A DNA stretch of 64,000 nucleotides from Yersinia mollaretii ATCC 43969. GTDB lineage: Bacteria; Pseudomonadota; Gammaproteobacteria; Enterobacterales; Enterobacteriaceae. A program made the position numbers and the translations under genes. Below the pieces are notes generated by a model. The model saw nothing but the letters and a program-made list of their open reading frames with translations. It did no database searches and had not been told where the DNA came from. The DNA lies in assembly GCF_013282725.1 (NCBI RefSeq), contig NZ_CP054043.1, positions 2,976,001 to 3,040,000 of the forward strand, read 5' to 3'. Positions 55,311-64,000 of the stretch are shown here, one piece after another. Numbering within the stretch: position 1 is the stretch's first letter; each line of letters begins with the position of its first letter.

Positions 55311-55917
55311 AATCTGCCAGTTCAATTACAGAACTTAACCCTAATTTGGTCAGGATGCGGGTTTTATAGGTACTGACAGTTTTGTTGCTGATAAACATTT
55401 CGTCGGCAATTTGTTTATTAGACAAGCCATTCACCAGATAACGTAAAACATTAATTTCTCGCTCCGACAACAAGCGCGCCCGATTGACAGGATCATGGCT
55501 CGAAGGTTGCCCGGCTAATTGGGTCAAGGCTTCAGAGGGGAAAAATGAATATCCACGTAATACGTTCTGCGCAGCAAACAGAATTTCGCTAATATCTTTA
55601 TTCTTACTGATGAAGCCATTGGCTCCAGCCTGTAATGCGCGTACCGCAAAAACTTGCTCATTCTTGGCGGACAAAAATAATGATTTGCCTGTAAACCCGC
55701 GCTGTTGCAGTTTTTTCAGTAATGAAAAACCATCGAAATTAGGTAACTCAATATCGATGATGACTAAATCAACAGGATTATTCTTTAATATTTCTAGTGC
55801 TTCGCTACCATCGACTGATTCATAAATTGTTGTAAATTCATTACTTTGTGATAGTAGTGCTCGAATGGCGACGCGTATAGCCGGATGGTCATCAACTATC
55901 ATCACTGATTTTGTCAT
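55285..55917 (-). CDS. EvgA/BvgA-type response regulator (LuxR family)
   Basis: A 210-residue NarL-type regulator. Receiver domain about 1-120: MTKSVMIVDDHPAIRVAIRA, with the phospho-acceptor in VDLVIIDIELPNFDGFSLL (near residue 55) and the Lys in GANGFISKNKD. LuxR-type helix-turn-helix about 145-205: LLSEREINVLRYLVNGLSNKQIADEMFISNKTVSTYK in outline. ATG 55917 follows a GGAGA ribosome site; the longer reading from 56028 is rejected. First gene of the two-component operon; the neighbouring fimbrial operon is a plausible target. Confidence 0.93.
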   Translation of the reverse strand: MTKSVMIVDDHPAIRVAIRALLSQSNEFTTIYESVDGSEALEILKNNPVDLVIIDIELPNFDGFSLLKKLQQRGFTGKSLFLSAKNEQVFAVRALQAGANGFISKNKDISEILFAAQNVLRGYSFFPSEALTQLAGQPSSHDPVNRARLLSEREINVLRYLVNGLSNKQIADEMFISNKTVSTYKTRILTKLGLSSVIELADYAHTHNLV

Positions 55918-56440
55918 GTTATCTCCATAAATGTTATATCTTGGGATTCGCAGGGTTAATTCACTGCCCCTCACTCGCACCGATAGACTCCAAATGATTA
56001 CCCAAGATGAGATAAGCAAGAACCGCAACTGCCGATGCCCAGAGTACTATTTCGGTGATTCTAATCTCTAATTATAGATTATCAAGAAAAGATTCTTGCT
56101 TATGTATAGGCTGCATGACCCAATCTAGGCCCATGCGCTTATTTTGCCTAGTGAGTTGATTATAAACGAGTTAGGAATTTTTTTACCGAAATAAGAATAA
56201 ATCATTCAAGAAAACAGATGAGAGATAGTTAATTTATAATTTCAAATGTAAATATATACGATTTTTCACCATGATGTGTAGGAAGATTCCATAATCCATT
56301 CGGGTTATTATTCCAGTATAAATATCAGGGAGATAGGCACTGTTTTGATAATGCCACCGCACTCTCAGCATAGTGCTATTAATGATAATACATTAACGAT
56401 TCTTAGGCTGCGATGGATTGTAAATTTGCAGGAGGGAAGC
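55918..56440. other. Upstream region of the two-component operon
   Basis: About 520 bases, very AT-rich, between the regulator gene and the second tRNA-Asn terminator, with no gene. It holds an inverted repeat CAAGAA/TTCTTG (56083-56098) and a TGTAGGAA half-site (56277-56284) like the one upstream of the fimbrial operon. Promoters could not be fixed by eye. Confidence 0.55.
56264..56284. promoter_or_regulatory. EvgA-box-like half-site upstream of the regulator gene
   Basis: TGTAGGAA at 56277-56284, with a poor left arm (5 of 8 bases) at a five-base spacing. It continues AGATTCC, close to ACAGATCC after the fimbrial copy. It could be an autoregulatory site. Confidence 0.3.
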
Positions 56441-56475
56441 AAAAAGCCCGCTTAAGTTTCCTTAAGCGGGCTTCT
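56441..56475 (-). terminator. Terminator of the second tRNA-Asn gene
   Basis: GCCCGCTTAAG (56446-56456) pairs perfectly with CTTAAGCGGGC (56461-56471) over TTTC, with a T run on the minus strand. Duplicate of the structure at 43765-43800. Confidence 0.88.
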
Positions 56476-56481
56476 CTAATA

Positions 56482-56557
56482 TGGCTCCTCTGACTGGACT
56501 CGAACCAGTGACATACGGATTAACAGTCCGCCGTTCTACCGACTGAACTACAGAGGA
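56482..56557 (-). tRNA. tRNA-Asn (GUU), copy 2
   Basis: Identical in its 76 bases to the copy at 43807-43882, with the same orientation, the same downstream terminator and the same first 20 or so upstream bases (GCGAATAATAGCGGGG region), which include the tRNA promoter -10 (TATTAT on the minus strand). Confidence 0.97.
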
Positions 56558-56716
56558 ATCGTGTGAACGAGGCGAATAATAGCGGGGTATCAGGGGCATG
56601 TCAAAGGGGAAACCGTAAATTTGAATCGTTTGCTTAGAGTTTGTGCAACTTATTGAGATTTTTGGCTTTTAGCTCAATCTTTATGCGGAAAGTAGTGGGC
56701 AGGCCTTTGATGACGA

Positions 56717-56747
56717 AGCGGGCAGCGCTCTTTTCGCGCTGCCCGCT
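56717..56747 (-). terminator. Hairpin after afuC
   Basis: AGCGGGCAGCGC (56717-56728) pairs perfectly with GCGCTGCCCGCT (56736-56747) across a seven-base loop, starting eight bases after the afuC stop. The T run on the minus strand is weak (TTCGTCATC), but the stem is very stable. Confidence 0.65.
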
Positions 56748-56754
56748 CATGGAC

Positions 56755-57828
56755 TTACTCGGGGGTATCCGCGAGGACAAACATGCCATACGGGTGGATT
56801 TGCAGATAATAGCTGTCGCCCGGTGCGGGTTGCAGTTGCGTGGCGTTCACTTGCAGCAGCAATGATTGCCCATGCCAATCCACCAACACTTCATATTGCG
56901 GCCCCATATAGGCCACTTTATTGATGGTGCATCGCTGGCTGGGTTCGCCCTGCTGGCTCAGGGTGATGGCCTCTGGCCGCACACCTACGGTAGCTTGTTG
57001 ATATCCGGCGGCAAATCCTTGCGGGCGCGGGATGTGATAGCCAAATATCTCCACGCTGTCACTGTTGATGCGTGCAGGGAAGACGTTGGCATCCCCCATA
57101 AAACTGGCCATAAAGTGAGAAGCGGGCTGACGATAGAGTGTCTGTGGCGCGCCAATTTGCATGATTTTGCCTTTATTCATCACCAAAACAGTATCAGAGA
57201 CGGCAAAAGCTTCACTTTGGTCATGGGTGACATACAGCGAGGTGATATTAAACTGCTGCTGCAATTCACGGATTTTATCGCGCATGCTGCGGCGCAGGTT
57301 GGCATCCAAATTACTCAGTGGCTCATCAAACAACAACACTTTGGGTTTGAGGATCAACGCCCTCGCCAGCGCTACCCGCTGCTGTTGTCCGCCGGAGATT
57401 TGGTCAACAAAACGGTCAGCAAAACCCGCTAAATCCACCAACGCCAAGGCTTCCTGCACACGCTCGCGAATCTCATCTTTGGGTCGCCCGAGCATTTTTA
57501 GCCCATAGCCAATATTCTCCCCCAACGACATATGGGGGAACAGGGCGTAGGACTGAAACACCATACAGATATCCCGTTGCTGGATAGATCTGTCGGTTAC
57601 ATCTTCCCCATCGATAAAAATCTGGCCGCCGGAGGGCTTCTCCAACCCAGCAACCAGCCGCAGCACGGTGGTTTTGCCGCAACCGGATGGCCCGAGCAAA
57701 GTGACCATTTCGCCTTTTGGGATCGCCAGATTTAAGTCGTCAATCACGGTATTGGTGCCAAAGCGTTTGGTGACGTGCTTGAGTTCGACAAAATGCTTTT
57801 TATCAGAAACGGTATCTTTATTTGACAT
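56755..57828 (-). CDS. afuC: AfuC, ATPase of a sugar-phosphate (formerly ferric) ABC importer
   Basis: A 357-residue ABC ATPase. Walker [10 protein letters not shown] near residue 45, signature [14 protein letters not shown] near 145, Walker [14 protein letters not shown] near 168, switch His in YVTHDQSEA, then a C-terminal TOBE-like domain. It is very close to E. coli AfuC. Start at ATG 57828 ([19 protein letters not shown]). AfuABC was first called a ferric transporter, but in related bacteria it imports hexose phosphates, and here uhpB and uhpC adjoin it, which supports that role. Confidence 0.92.
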   Translation of the reverse strand: MSNKDTVSDKKHFVELKHVTKRFGTNTVIDDLNLAIPKGEMVTLLGPSGCGKTTVLRLVAGLEKPSGGQIFIDGEDVTDRSIQQRDICMVFQSYALFPHMSLGENIGYGLKMLGRPKDEIRERVQEALALVDLAGFADRFVDQISGGQQQRVALARALILKPKVLLFDEPLSNLDANLRRSMRDKIRELQQQFNITSLYVTHDQSEAFAVSDTVLVMNKGKIMQIGAPQTLYRQPASHFMASFMGDANVFPARINSDSVEIFGYHIPRPQGFAAGYQQATVGVRPEAITLSQQGEPSQRCTINKVAYMGPQYEVLVDWHGQSLLLQVNATQLQPAPGDSYYLQIHPYGMFVLADTPE

Positions 57829-57853
57829 AATATTTGGCCTTATCAGGACGTCA

Positions 57854-59926
57854 TTATTCAGCATTGCTGGCTTTCGAGCGGGCAATACGCGCTTCGCCAA
57901 CCAGATAATCAAACAGGAAGATGATGGCGAGCATCACCACAATCAAAATAGAGCCATAGGCAATCGCGATGCCATATTCCCCATCTTCCACGCGGTTAAG
58001 GATGTAAGAGGTGGCGACGCGGGTGTCCGGTGTGACCAAGAAGACGATGGCACTGACGGTGGTCATGGCGCGTACAAAACTGTAAATCAGCGCGGATAAA
58101 ATCGCGGGTCGCAGCAAGGGCAGCAAGATATAGATGACGGTGCGCAGCGAACCGGCCCGTAAGCTGAGGGATGCTTCATCCAGCGATTTATCCAACTGCC
58201 CCAGCCCGGCAATCCCGGCGCGGATGCCCACTGGCACATTGCGCATCACCATAGAGATAATGACGATAGCGGCTGTTCCGGTGAGATAGACCGGCGCACT
58301 GTTAAAGGCCAAAATATAGGAGACGCCTGCAACCGTTCCCGGTACAGCGAAGCAGAGCATGGTGCTGAATTCGATGGTTTTTTTACCACGGAACTGTTGG
58401 CGCACCACGATATAGGCGATCAATAGGCCAAAGGCGGCAGTGATTGGGGCGGCAATGCCGGCATACAGTAGGGTATCGAGCAGCGAAGGCCATGCACCGT
58501 CACTGAAACCTTGCCCGAAGAGCTGATTAAAGTTGTTCATCGTCAGGGTGTAATCGACCCCCCAGTTGACGGTGAAACTGCCGTAGAAAATGCTGCCGTA
58601 CAGCAACACGTTAAAGGCAATCCACACATACAACATGGCGGTGGTGCCCCATACCAGTGACACAGGTAGGGGTTGAACATCGCCACGGGAGGATTTGCCG
58701 GAGATAGTGACGTAGGAGCGCTTGCCTATCCACATATACTGGATACAGAAGATAAACAGCGAGAACATCAGCAGAATGACACCCAGTGTGGAGGCTGCCG
58801 GATAATCGAGTTGTGCGCCGGTAATATAGAAGTAGATTTGCGTGGCGAGCACGTCAAAGTTCCCCCCCAGCACCAGCGGGTTACTGAAGTCAGCCAGTGA
58901 TTGCACAATCACAATCAAAAATGAGTTCGCCAACGCGGGTTTTAGCAGTGGCAGGAACACCTGCATAAAGGTCTGCCAGCGGCTGGCACGCAAGGTGTAG
59001 GAGGCTTCTTCCAGTGAGGGGTGGATGGTCTTAATCGCGCCGTCGAGGATCATAAATGACATCGGCGTAAAGGCTAAAACTTGTGCCAGCCAGATGCCAG
59101 TGAAGCCGTACAGCCAGTTGGTATTGGTCAGCCCGAACCAAGTGACCATTAATTCGGTCACGTAGCCGGAGCGGCCCATCATCAGGGTGACGCCCAATCC
59201 GACGACAAAGGGTGGGGTGACAATCGGTAAAATCGAGAAAATGCGCCCAAGCAGCGCCGAGCGTTTGGCAATGCGCGTGGTGTAAATCGCCAGTACCATG
59301 CCGAAGAAGGTACAACCGATACCGACTGCGACCGACAGCAGGAACGAGTTCCAGATCACTTGTAGGATATGGGCCTGCCCGAGGATCGCCATAAATTGCC
59401 ATGGCGCAAAAGCCCCGCTTTCATCGGTAAAAATGGGGATGAAAATCGCGATGCTGGGGAACAGAATAAAGACGGTAATCAGGGCAATAATGGTCACCAG
59501 TGACCCGAGCACAAAACGGTCGCCCCCCAGCCACTCAAGGCGAGCCAGTGCCAGCGTAATAATGGCACCCAAGGCAATAAACAGCCCGATGGTGGCAAAA
59601 CCTAGCCCGCGCTCTAGCCAGGCGGAGGTCACTACCACGAACAGGGCGCAGAACAGGGCATAACCGGCATCAAACAGATGGCGACTACGATGCTCGCGGC
59701 CCGCGGGTGAAAGAGGGCGGAAAAGCAACAGCAGCGGCAGGGCAAACCACAACGTGCTGATGTTCAGGCCAGACCAACCATAGGCGGCCAGTAGCTCAGT
59801 GCGGCTAGATTCAAGCAGGCCGTAATCCAGACTGAATGCAGGTAATAAGGCAAAAGCAGCCACGGCGAAAGCCAGCCAATAGAAGATGGCATCCCGTGTC
59901 TGCGGTAGCCGCAGAGTGTTTGTCAT
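57854..59926 (-). CDS. afuB: AfuB, fused double permease of the sugar-phosphate ABC importer
   Basis: A 690-residue inner-membrane permease formed by two binding-protein-dependent transport domains, each with an EAA loop facing the ATPase: [21 protein letters not shown] near residue 330 and [21 protein letters not shown] near residue 600. About 12-14 membrane spans are evident. Start at ATG 59926 ([17 protein letters not shown]) with ribosome site GGGGA; the frame upstream lacks family character. Lies between afuA and afuC, 25 bases from the latter. Confidence 0.93.
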   Translation of the reverse strand: MTNTLRLPQTRDAIFYWLAFAVAAFALLPAFSLDYGLLESSRTELLAAYGWSGLNISTLWFALPLLLLFRPLSPAGREHRSRHLFDAGYALFCALFVVVTSAWLERGLGFATIGLFIALGAIITLALARLEWLGGDRFVLGSLVTIIALITVFILFPSIAIFIPIFTDESGAFAPWQFMAILGQAHILQVIWNSFLLSVAVGIGCTFFGMVLAIYTTRIAKRSALLGRIFSILPIVTPPFVVGLGVTLMMGRSGYVTELMVTWFGLTNTNWLYGFTGIWLAQVLAFTPMSFMILDGAIKTIHPSLEEASYTLRASRWQTFMQVFLPLLKPALANSFLIVIVQSLADFSNPLVLGGNFDVLATQIYFYITGAQLDYPAASTLGVILLMFSLFIFCIQYMWIGKRSYVTISGKSSRGDVQPLPVSLVWGTTAMLYVWIAFNVLLYGSIFYGSFTVNWGVDYTLTMNNFNQLFGQGFSDGAWPSLLDTLLYAGIAAPITAAFGLLIAYIVVRQQFRGKKTIEFSTMLCFAVPGTVAGVSYILAFNSAPVYLTGTAAIVIISMVMRNVPVGIRAGIAGLGQLDKSLDEASLSLRAGSLRTVIYILLPLLRPAILSALIYSFVRAMTTVSAIVFLVTPDTRVATSYILNRVEDGEYGIAIAYGSILIVVMLAIIFLFDYLVGEARIARSKASNAE

Positions 59927-60052
59927 GGTGTTCCCCAGAGATAACCTTCGTCCTTGACGTTGCAGCGCGGTTCCCATACTGCCTTGCTGCAACGCCAATG
60001 ACTCGGTTATTGAAATAAGTTATTGATACAAAGCGGGATTGATTGTGGGCTG

Positions 60053-61084
60053 TTATTGCCCCATCTTGACGTCGTTGACCCACTTGGTGATCAGCTTCTT
60101 ACGCATTTCGGTGGCACCGTAGGTATCCATGTCGTAATCAATCAGCTTCAGCTCATCAAGCTTGAGTGAGTTCGGTGAGGTCGCAGCGGTGGTATTGGTC
60201 AGAATTTGGTAGGACTGACCCTTCTGCCATGCCAACTCTTGCGCGTCTTTTGACAGCACCCAATCGACGAATAACTTGGCGTTATCCAGATTACGCGCGC
60301 CTTTCAGGATGCTGACGCCGCCGATTTCATAGCCGGAACCTTCACATGGCGAGATCAATTTCAGCGGTGCGCCTTTCTCTTTTTCCAGCGAGTAGTCGTG
60401 CAAGAAGCCAATGCCAATGGTCGTTTCACCCCGGGCGGCGTTGCGGGCCGGGGCAATGCCCGACTTGGTGTATTGCGACACGTTGGCGTTCAGTTTTTTC
60501 AGGTAATCGAAGGCGGCCTCTTCACCCCAAAGCTGGGAGAAGGTGGCTAACGCGGTGTAAGCGGTGCCGGAGCTTTGTGGATCGGCAATCTGGATTTCAC
60601 CTTTGTAGACCGGATTGGTCAGATCTTTCCAACATTTTGGCTCCGGCAGCCCTTTCTCTTTCAGGCGGTCAGTATTCACGCCTATGCCCAGAATGCCAAT
60701 GTAGACCGCCGAGGAGTAGTTACCTTTGCGTTTTGCTGGGTCACGGAATTGCGGCATGATCTGAGACAGATTCGGGGATTGATAGGCGTAGAGCAGATCC
60801 ATCTCACCGGCTTGCGATTGGGGATCTAGCGTGCCGCCATACCAGACATCCGCTTGCGGGTTTTTCTTCTCTGCATCCACTTTGGCTAGCGTGCTGCCGG
60901 AGCCATTACGGATAAAGCTGGTTTTGACATCATATTTTGCGCCGAATGCTTTGGCTTCTTCTTCACACATGGCATTGGTGGCGCTGCAATAGATTACCAG
61001 ACGCCCTTCGGCCTTGGCGACGGTGGTAAAGGCGCTCAGGGCGAGGCCCGCAGCAATGAGTACAGAGAGAGGTGCAAGTTTCAT
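60053..61084 (-). CDS. afuA: AfuA, periplasmic binding protein of the sugar-phosphate ABC importer
   Basis: A 343-residue periplasmic protein with signal peptide (MKLAPLSVLIAAGLALSAF, cleavage near AKAEG). The mature part is a type 2 periplasmic-binding fold with YCSATNAMCEEEAKAFGAKY and ADVWYGGTLDP near the N-terminal lobe and IADPQSSGTAYTALATF in the hinge. AfuA of Actinobacillus and Citrobacter binds phosphorylated hexoses. ATG 61084 has an AAGGA ribosome site. Located after uhpC. Confidence 0.92.
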   Translation of the reverse strand: MKLAPLSVLIAAGLALSAFTTVAKAEGRLVIYCSATNAMCEEEAKAFGAKYDVKTSFIRNGSGSTLAKVDAEKKNPQADVWYGGTLDPQSQAGEMDLLYAYQSPNLSQIMPQFRDPAKRKGNYSSAVYIGILGIGVNTDRLKEKGLPEPKCWKDLTNPVYKGEIQIADPQSSGTAYTALATFSQLWGEEAAFDYLKKLNANVSQYTKSGIAPARNAARGETTIGIGFLHDYSLEKEKGAPLKLISPCEGSGYEIGGVSILKGARNLDNAKLFVDWVLSKDAQELAWQKGQSYQILTNTTAATSPNSLKLDELKLIDYDMDTYGATEMRKKLITKWVNDVKMGQ

Positions 61085-61170
61085 AACATTATCCTTTTTA
61101 TTCTCTGATGGCCCGCAAGCGGGTGACAAACAGAGTTATCGTTGTAGGAGAGGTATTATTTGACGTACTT

Positions 61171-62535
61171 TTACTCTTTACCCGTCGGGATGAAGCGCTT
61201 TCCCGCCGGTTCAAACCCTAATCGGCTGATGTCGGTCATCAGCAGCGGCATCAGTAACAAACCCACCGCCGCTGAGGCCAATGTGAGCAAGGCAAAAAAT
61301 CCTTGCCAGCCATACTGTTGCAGTACCTGCGCCAGTGGCCATCCGGCCAGTGCAGCACCGAGATAGGCAAACAAACCGAGAAATCCGGTGACGGTCCCCG
61401 CCGCATCTTTATGGGTATATTCCGTGGCCGCCAGACCAATCAACATTTGTGGTCCAAAGACAAAAAATCCGATACTGAAAAAAGTCACTGACAGCAGTGG
61501 ATAGTTATGCACCGGAGCCAGCCACAGGGCGGTCATGGTCAGAAACAGCCCCAGTGCGAATAACAGAATTATTGGCGCTCGCTGACCGCGAAACAGCAAG
61601 TCCGATCCCCATCCGGCAAACAGCGCGCCACACAATCCCCCCAGTTCAAACAGCGACAAGGTGGCATTAGCACTAAGCAAATTCACCCCATGACTCTCGG
61701 CCAGCCAGATATTGCCCCAGTCATTGAGGGCGATGCGGATCAGATAGACCAGCACGTAAGAGACACCCAGCAACCAGATGGTGCGGTTGCGCAAAATCGC
61801 ATCGCGGAAAATACGTCCCATTGGCATCGGCGGACTTTGCTGTTCCTGCCACTGATCTTGCGGGTCGCGCCGCCATTGGCCGATGGTCGGCAAACCTTGC
61901 TGCTGCGGCTTATCGCACAACTGCCAACACAGCCAAATACCGAGCACGATACCGATTGCGCCGGGGACCAGCAGTGCGGCCTGCCAGCCATAGTGCGAGG
62001 CCAGAAACGCCGAGAGCAGTGGCACCGCCGCGCCGCCGATACTGATGGAGGTATTCCAGCAGCCCCACCATGTGCCTCGTTCATTGCGTGAATACCAAGT
62101 GCTCAGTAATTTAGCGCAAGGCGGCCAGCCCCATCCCTGAAAGAAACCATTCAGTGTCCAGACCACCAATAGGGCGGGCAGGGTGTGGCACAGGGTAAAC
62201 ACCACATTCAGCACCCCGGTCATCATCAAGCCGATGCCCATAATCCAGCGGGCTTGGGTGCGGTCACTGACAATGCCGGAGACAAATTTGGAGCCGCCGT
62301 ACGCCAGATAGAACAGTGTGCCCAGCAAGCCGATATCCCCTTTATCCAAGCCCAGCTCCAGTTGCATCACCGGCATGGCGTAGTTGACACTTTTGCGTGT
62401 CAGATAAAAGGCGGCGTAACCCATCACCATGGCGGCCATCAGGCGCGGCCGCCAGTAGCGGTAACGCGCATTCACCTGTTCCGGCGTCAAAGGCTCAGGG
62501 GGTAACGTCTTCGACGACAAAAATGATGCAGCCAT
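61171..62535 (-). CDS. uhpC: UhpC-type sugar-phosphate receptor / MFS protein
   Basis: A 454-residue MFS protein of the organophosphate:phosphate antiporter family, with 12 membrane spans. N-terminal MGYAAFYLTRKSVNYAMPVM, GSKFVSGIVSDRTQARW and later IGFFVFGPQMLIGLAATEYTHKDAAGTVTGF closely match UhpC, the membrane receptor that activates UhpB when external glucose-6-phosphate is present. Ribosome site GGAGG precedes the ATG. Order uhpB-uhpC with an uptake system downstream matches the regulatory arrangement. A direct transport role is not excluded. Confidence 0.9.
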   Translation of the reverse strand: MAASFLSSKTLPPEPLTPEQVNARYRYWRPRLMAAMVMGYAAFYLTRKSVNYAMPVMQLELGLDKGDIGLLGTLFYLAYGGSKFVSGIVSDRTQARWIMGIGLMMTGVLNVVFTLCHTLPALLVVWTLNGFFQGWGWPPCAKLLSTWYSRNERGTWWGCWNTSISIGGAAVPLLSAFLASHYGWQAALLVPGAIGIVLGIWLCWQLCDKPQQQGLPTIGQWRRDPQDQWQEQQSPPMPMGRIFRDAILRNRTIWLLGVSYVLVYLIRIALNDWGNIWLAESHGVNLLSANATLSLFELGGLCGALFAGWGSDLLFRGQRAPIILLFALGLFLTMTALWLAPVHNYPLLSVTFFSIGFFVFGPQMLIGLAATEYTHKDAAGTVTGFLGLFAYLGAALAGWPLAQVLQQYGWQGFFALLTLASAAVGLLLMPLLMTDISRLGFEPAGKRFIPTGKE

Positions 62536-62623
62536 GGATTCCTCCGGTCATTGTGTTGAGTGTAGGGAAGGTCAAAGTGAAAGAGATGAGACAAGGTTGT
62601 AGACGGCTAGGAATAATGCTTAT

Positions 62624-64000
62624 TTATGAAGGTGTTTGATCCTGTTTTGTGGGCAGGCTCACAGAGTCGCTGGTGCGGACCTGCGTGGGCAGGTTGACCA
62701 CCACGCGAGTGCCTAAACGGCGTTGCAGTACCCAGTCGCCGCCCAGCGCGCGCACCCGCTCTTCAATACCGCGCAGACCCAAGCCCCCGCCTTGTGGTTG
62801 CACCGGAATACCCATGCCATCATCGCGCACCTCCAGCGTGATGATATTGTCAGTGAGGCGCAGGCTGACCTGAATATTGTGCGCCTTCGCATGTTTATTA
62901 ATGTTATTGAGCAACTCCTGCACCAGCCGATAGAGGGTAAACACCACCGCATCCTCACCGGGAGTGGGGGGCAGTGAGTAATCGAGTTGGAAGTTGATCC
63001 CTTGCTCGGCAAAGGCAAACTCTTCCGCCAAATGGTGTAGCGCTTGATCCAAGGGCATCTCATCCAGCACTGGCGGGCGCAATTGGCGCAAGAGCTGGCG
63101 GGTGGTTTGATGGATGCGCTGTGACAAATTACTGATCTGATTGGCCGCCGATTGTGCCGCTGGCGTGGGGGCACTGCGGTTGACCAACATCGCCTGAATT
63201 TGAATGGCGGTGATGTTCTGACCAATCTCATCATGCAGCTCACGGGCAATCTCTTTGCGCACATCTTCCTCGGTATGCACCAACCGCGCCATCAGCTTGC
63301 GGCGGGTTTGCAGCTCTTGTTCCAACTGATTGCGATAGCGGTGTAGGCGCTGTGCCAACTGCTGTTGGCGACTGATGGCGATCCCCAGTGTCAGCCCCAA
63401 TAGCGCTTGGGTCGAGAGAAAAAGCTCCAGCTCGGCCAAGTCATGAAATGCGCCGCTGGCTTGCCGAGTGACGGTAATCATCAGGCTCCCTAACACCGCC
63501 GCTAATACCCCCCCTTGCCAGCCGAACTTGTAGGCCATAAACACATTGGGCAGAAAGACAAAAATCAGCAGCAGGCGCTCCATATTGGGCGCAATCGCCA
63601 CCTGCACACACACCAAAATGGCGAAAATTAGCGAACACCAAATCAACAATGAGGTGCGCAGCGGCGGATCGGGAATCTGCTGGGAGAATAGATTACGAAC
63701 ATGCTGCTGCTTTAAGTATTCATAGATGAGATAGGTGAATGGCACCAGCAGAATACCGCCGGTAAAGGTGGCGAGCAGCACCTGAGTGACCGGTAGGGGC
63801 AACCACAAGCCCAATACCGCGCCATGCAGCAGGCTATTCCCCGTCACCGCGGTCAGCAGCAGCAACAGCCGTTGCCAATACAGGGTGTAGTGATGCCAGA
63901 AACGCTGGGTCAGCCACGCGGGCAGTAAACTTAGTAGGGGCGACAGCAGAATCAGTGTGGAGGTTTGCAATTGCTCACTGTGGAGCCACCACAGTCCTGC
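62624..64000 (-). CDS. uhpB: UhpB-type membrane sensor histidine kinase, 5' end beyond the window
   Basis: The frame is open to the right edge; 458 codons are present and about 40-50 N-terminal residues are missing compared with E. coli UhpB (500). The membrane part (MASE1-like, several spans up to about residue 220 of the visible protein) is followed by a coiled segment, the HisKA_3 phosphorylation motif EIARELHDEIGQNITAIQ, and the ATPase with LLNNINKHAKA, DDGMGIP and GGGLGLRGIEERV. It would act with UhpC and a UhpA-type regulator, whose gene should lie to the right. The ORF start at 63970 (TTG) is not real. Confidence 0.9.
   Translation of the reverse strand, partial: AGLWWLHSEQLQTSTLILLSPLLSLLPAWLTQRFWHHYTLYWQRLLLLLTAVTGNSLLHGAVLGLWLPLPVTQVLLATFTGGILLVPFTYLIYEYLKQQHVRNLFSQQIPDPPLRTSLLIWCSLIFAILVCVQVAIAPNMERLLLIFVFLPNVFMAYKFGWQGGVLAAVLGSLMITVTRQASGAFHDLAELELFLSTQALLGLTLGIAISRQQQLAQRLHRYRNQLEQELQTRRKLMARLVHTEEDVRKEIARELHDEIGQNITAIQIQAMLVNRSAPTPAAQSAANQISNLSQRIHQTTRQLLRQLRPPVLDEMPLDQALHHLAEEFAFAEQGINFQLDYSLPPTPGEDAVVFTLYRLVQELLNNINKHAKAHNIQVSLRLTDNIITLEVRDDGMGIPVQPQGGGLGLRGIEERVRALGGDWVLQRRLGTRVVVNLPTQVRTSDSVSLPTKQDQTPS

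Noticed and set aside
55918..56028. 37-residue N-terminal extension of the response regulator
   Set aside because: The receiver domain begins at MTKSVMIVDDHP with a good ribosome site at 55917; the extension is not like the family.

Overview
The window reads as chromosomal DNA of a Yersinia of the Y. enterocolitica type rather than the Y. pestis/pseudotuberculosis type. The evidence is enterobacterial gene content, a complete pdu-pocR-cbi/cob block in Salmonella gene order, tRNA-Asn genes with the 3' end used as attachment site by the Yersinia high-pathogenicity island, and close enterobacterial versions of ArgG, RluF, XapA/XapB, YeeO and AfuABC. The genus is an inference from sequence memory; no search was run.

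Layout. (1) 1-10643, minus strand: propanediol-utilisation microcompartment operon, read pduA-B-C-D-E-G-H-J-K-L-M-N-O-P, with pduP running off the left edge. It encodes shell proteins (A, B/B', J, K, N), coenzyme B12-dependent diol dehydratase (CDE), its reactivase (GH), the phosphotransacylase (L), the cobalamin adenosyltransferase (O) and the CoA-acylating aldehyde dehydrogenase (P). (2) 11284-13305, plus strand: the diffusion facilitator pduF and the AraC-type regulator pocR. (3) 13690-31402, plus strand: a cobalamin riboswitch followed by a 21-gene anaerobic B12 operon, cbiABCDETFGHJKLMNQOP-cobU-cobS-cobC-cobT. Here cobC sits between cobS and cobT. B12 made by this operon is the cofactor of the diol dehydratase on the other side of pocR, and an identical 18-bp sequence lies upstream of both operons.

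(4) 31576-35845: a LysR regulator, an EamA exporter (minus), and xanthosine phosphorylase xapA with nucleoside transporter xapB. (5) 35962-42984: argG (minus), a YeeO-like MATE exporter, cheV, an ABC-F ATPase preceded by a 27-codon leader ORF with mutually exclusive hairpins, and a YaiL-like protein. (6) 42994-44983: an RluA-family pseudouridine synthase (minus), tRNA-Asn (minus) and rluF. (7) 44996-51097, minus: a five-gene chaperone-usher fimbrial operon (subunit, chaperone, usher, tip protein, second chaperone). (8) 51486-55917, minus: a BvgAS/EvgAS-type two-component system, then a second, nearly identical tRNA-Asn with the same terminator. The two tRNA copies bracket about 12.7 kb.

(9) 56755-64000, minus: uhpB (partial)-uhpC-afuA-afuB-afuC, a sugar-phosphate sensing and uptake cluster in which an AfuABC-type ABC importer adjoins UhpB/UhpC-type sensors.

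The most interesting non-genic signals are the candidate attenuator upstream of the ABC-F gene, the 18-bp sequence shared by the pdu and cob control regions, a structured element inserted between pduH and pduJ, a short duplication that created a six-codon minicistron between cbiH and cbiJ, and in-frame 15-bp repeats in pduK and cbiP.
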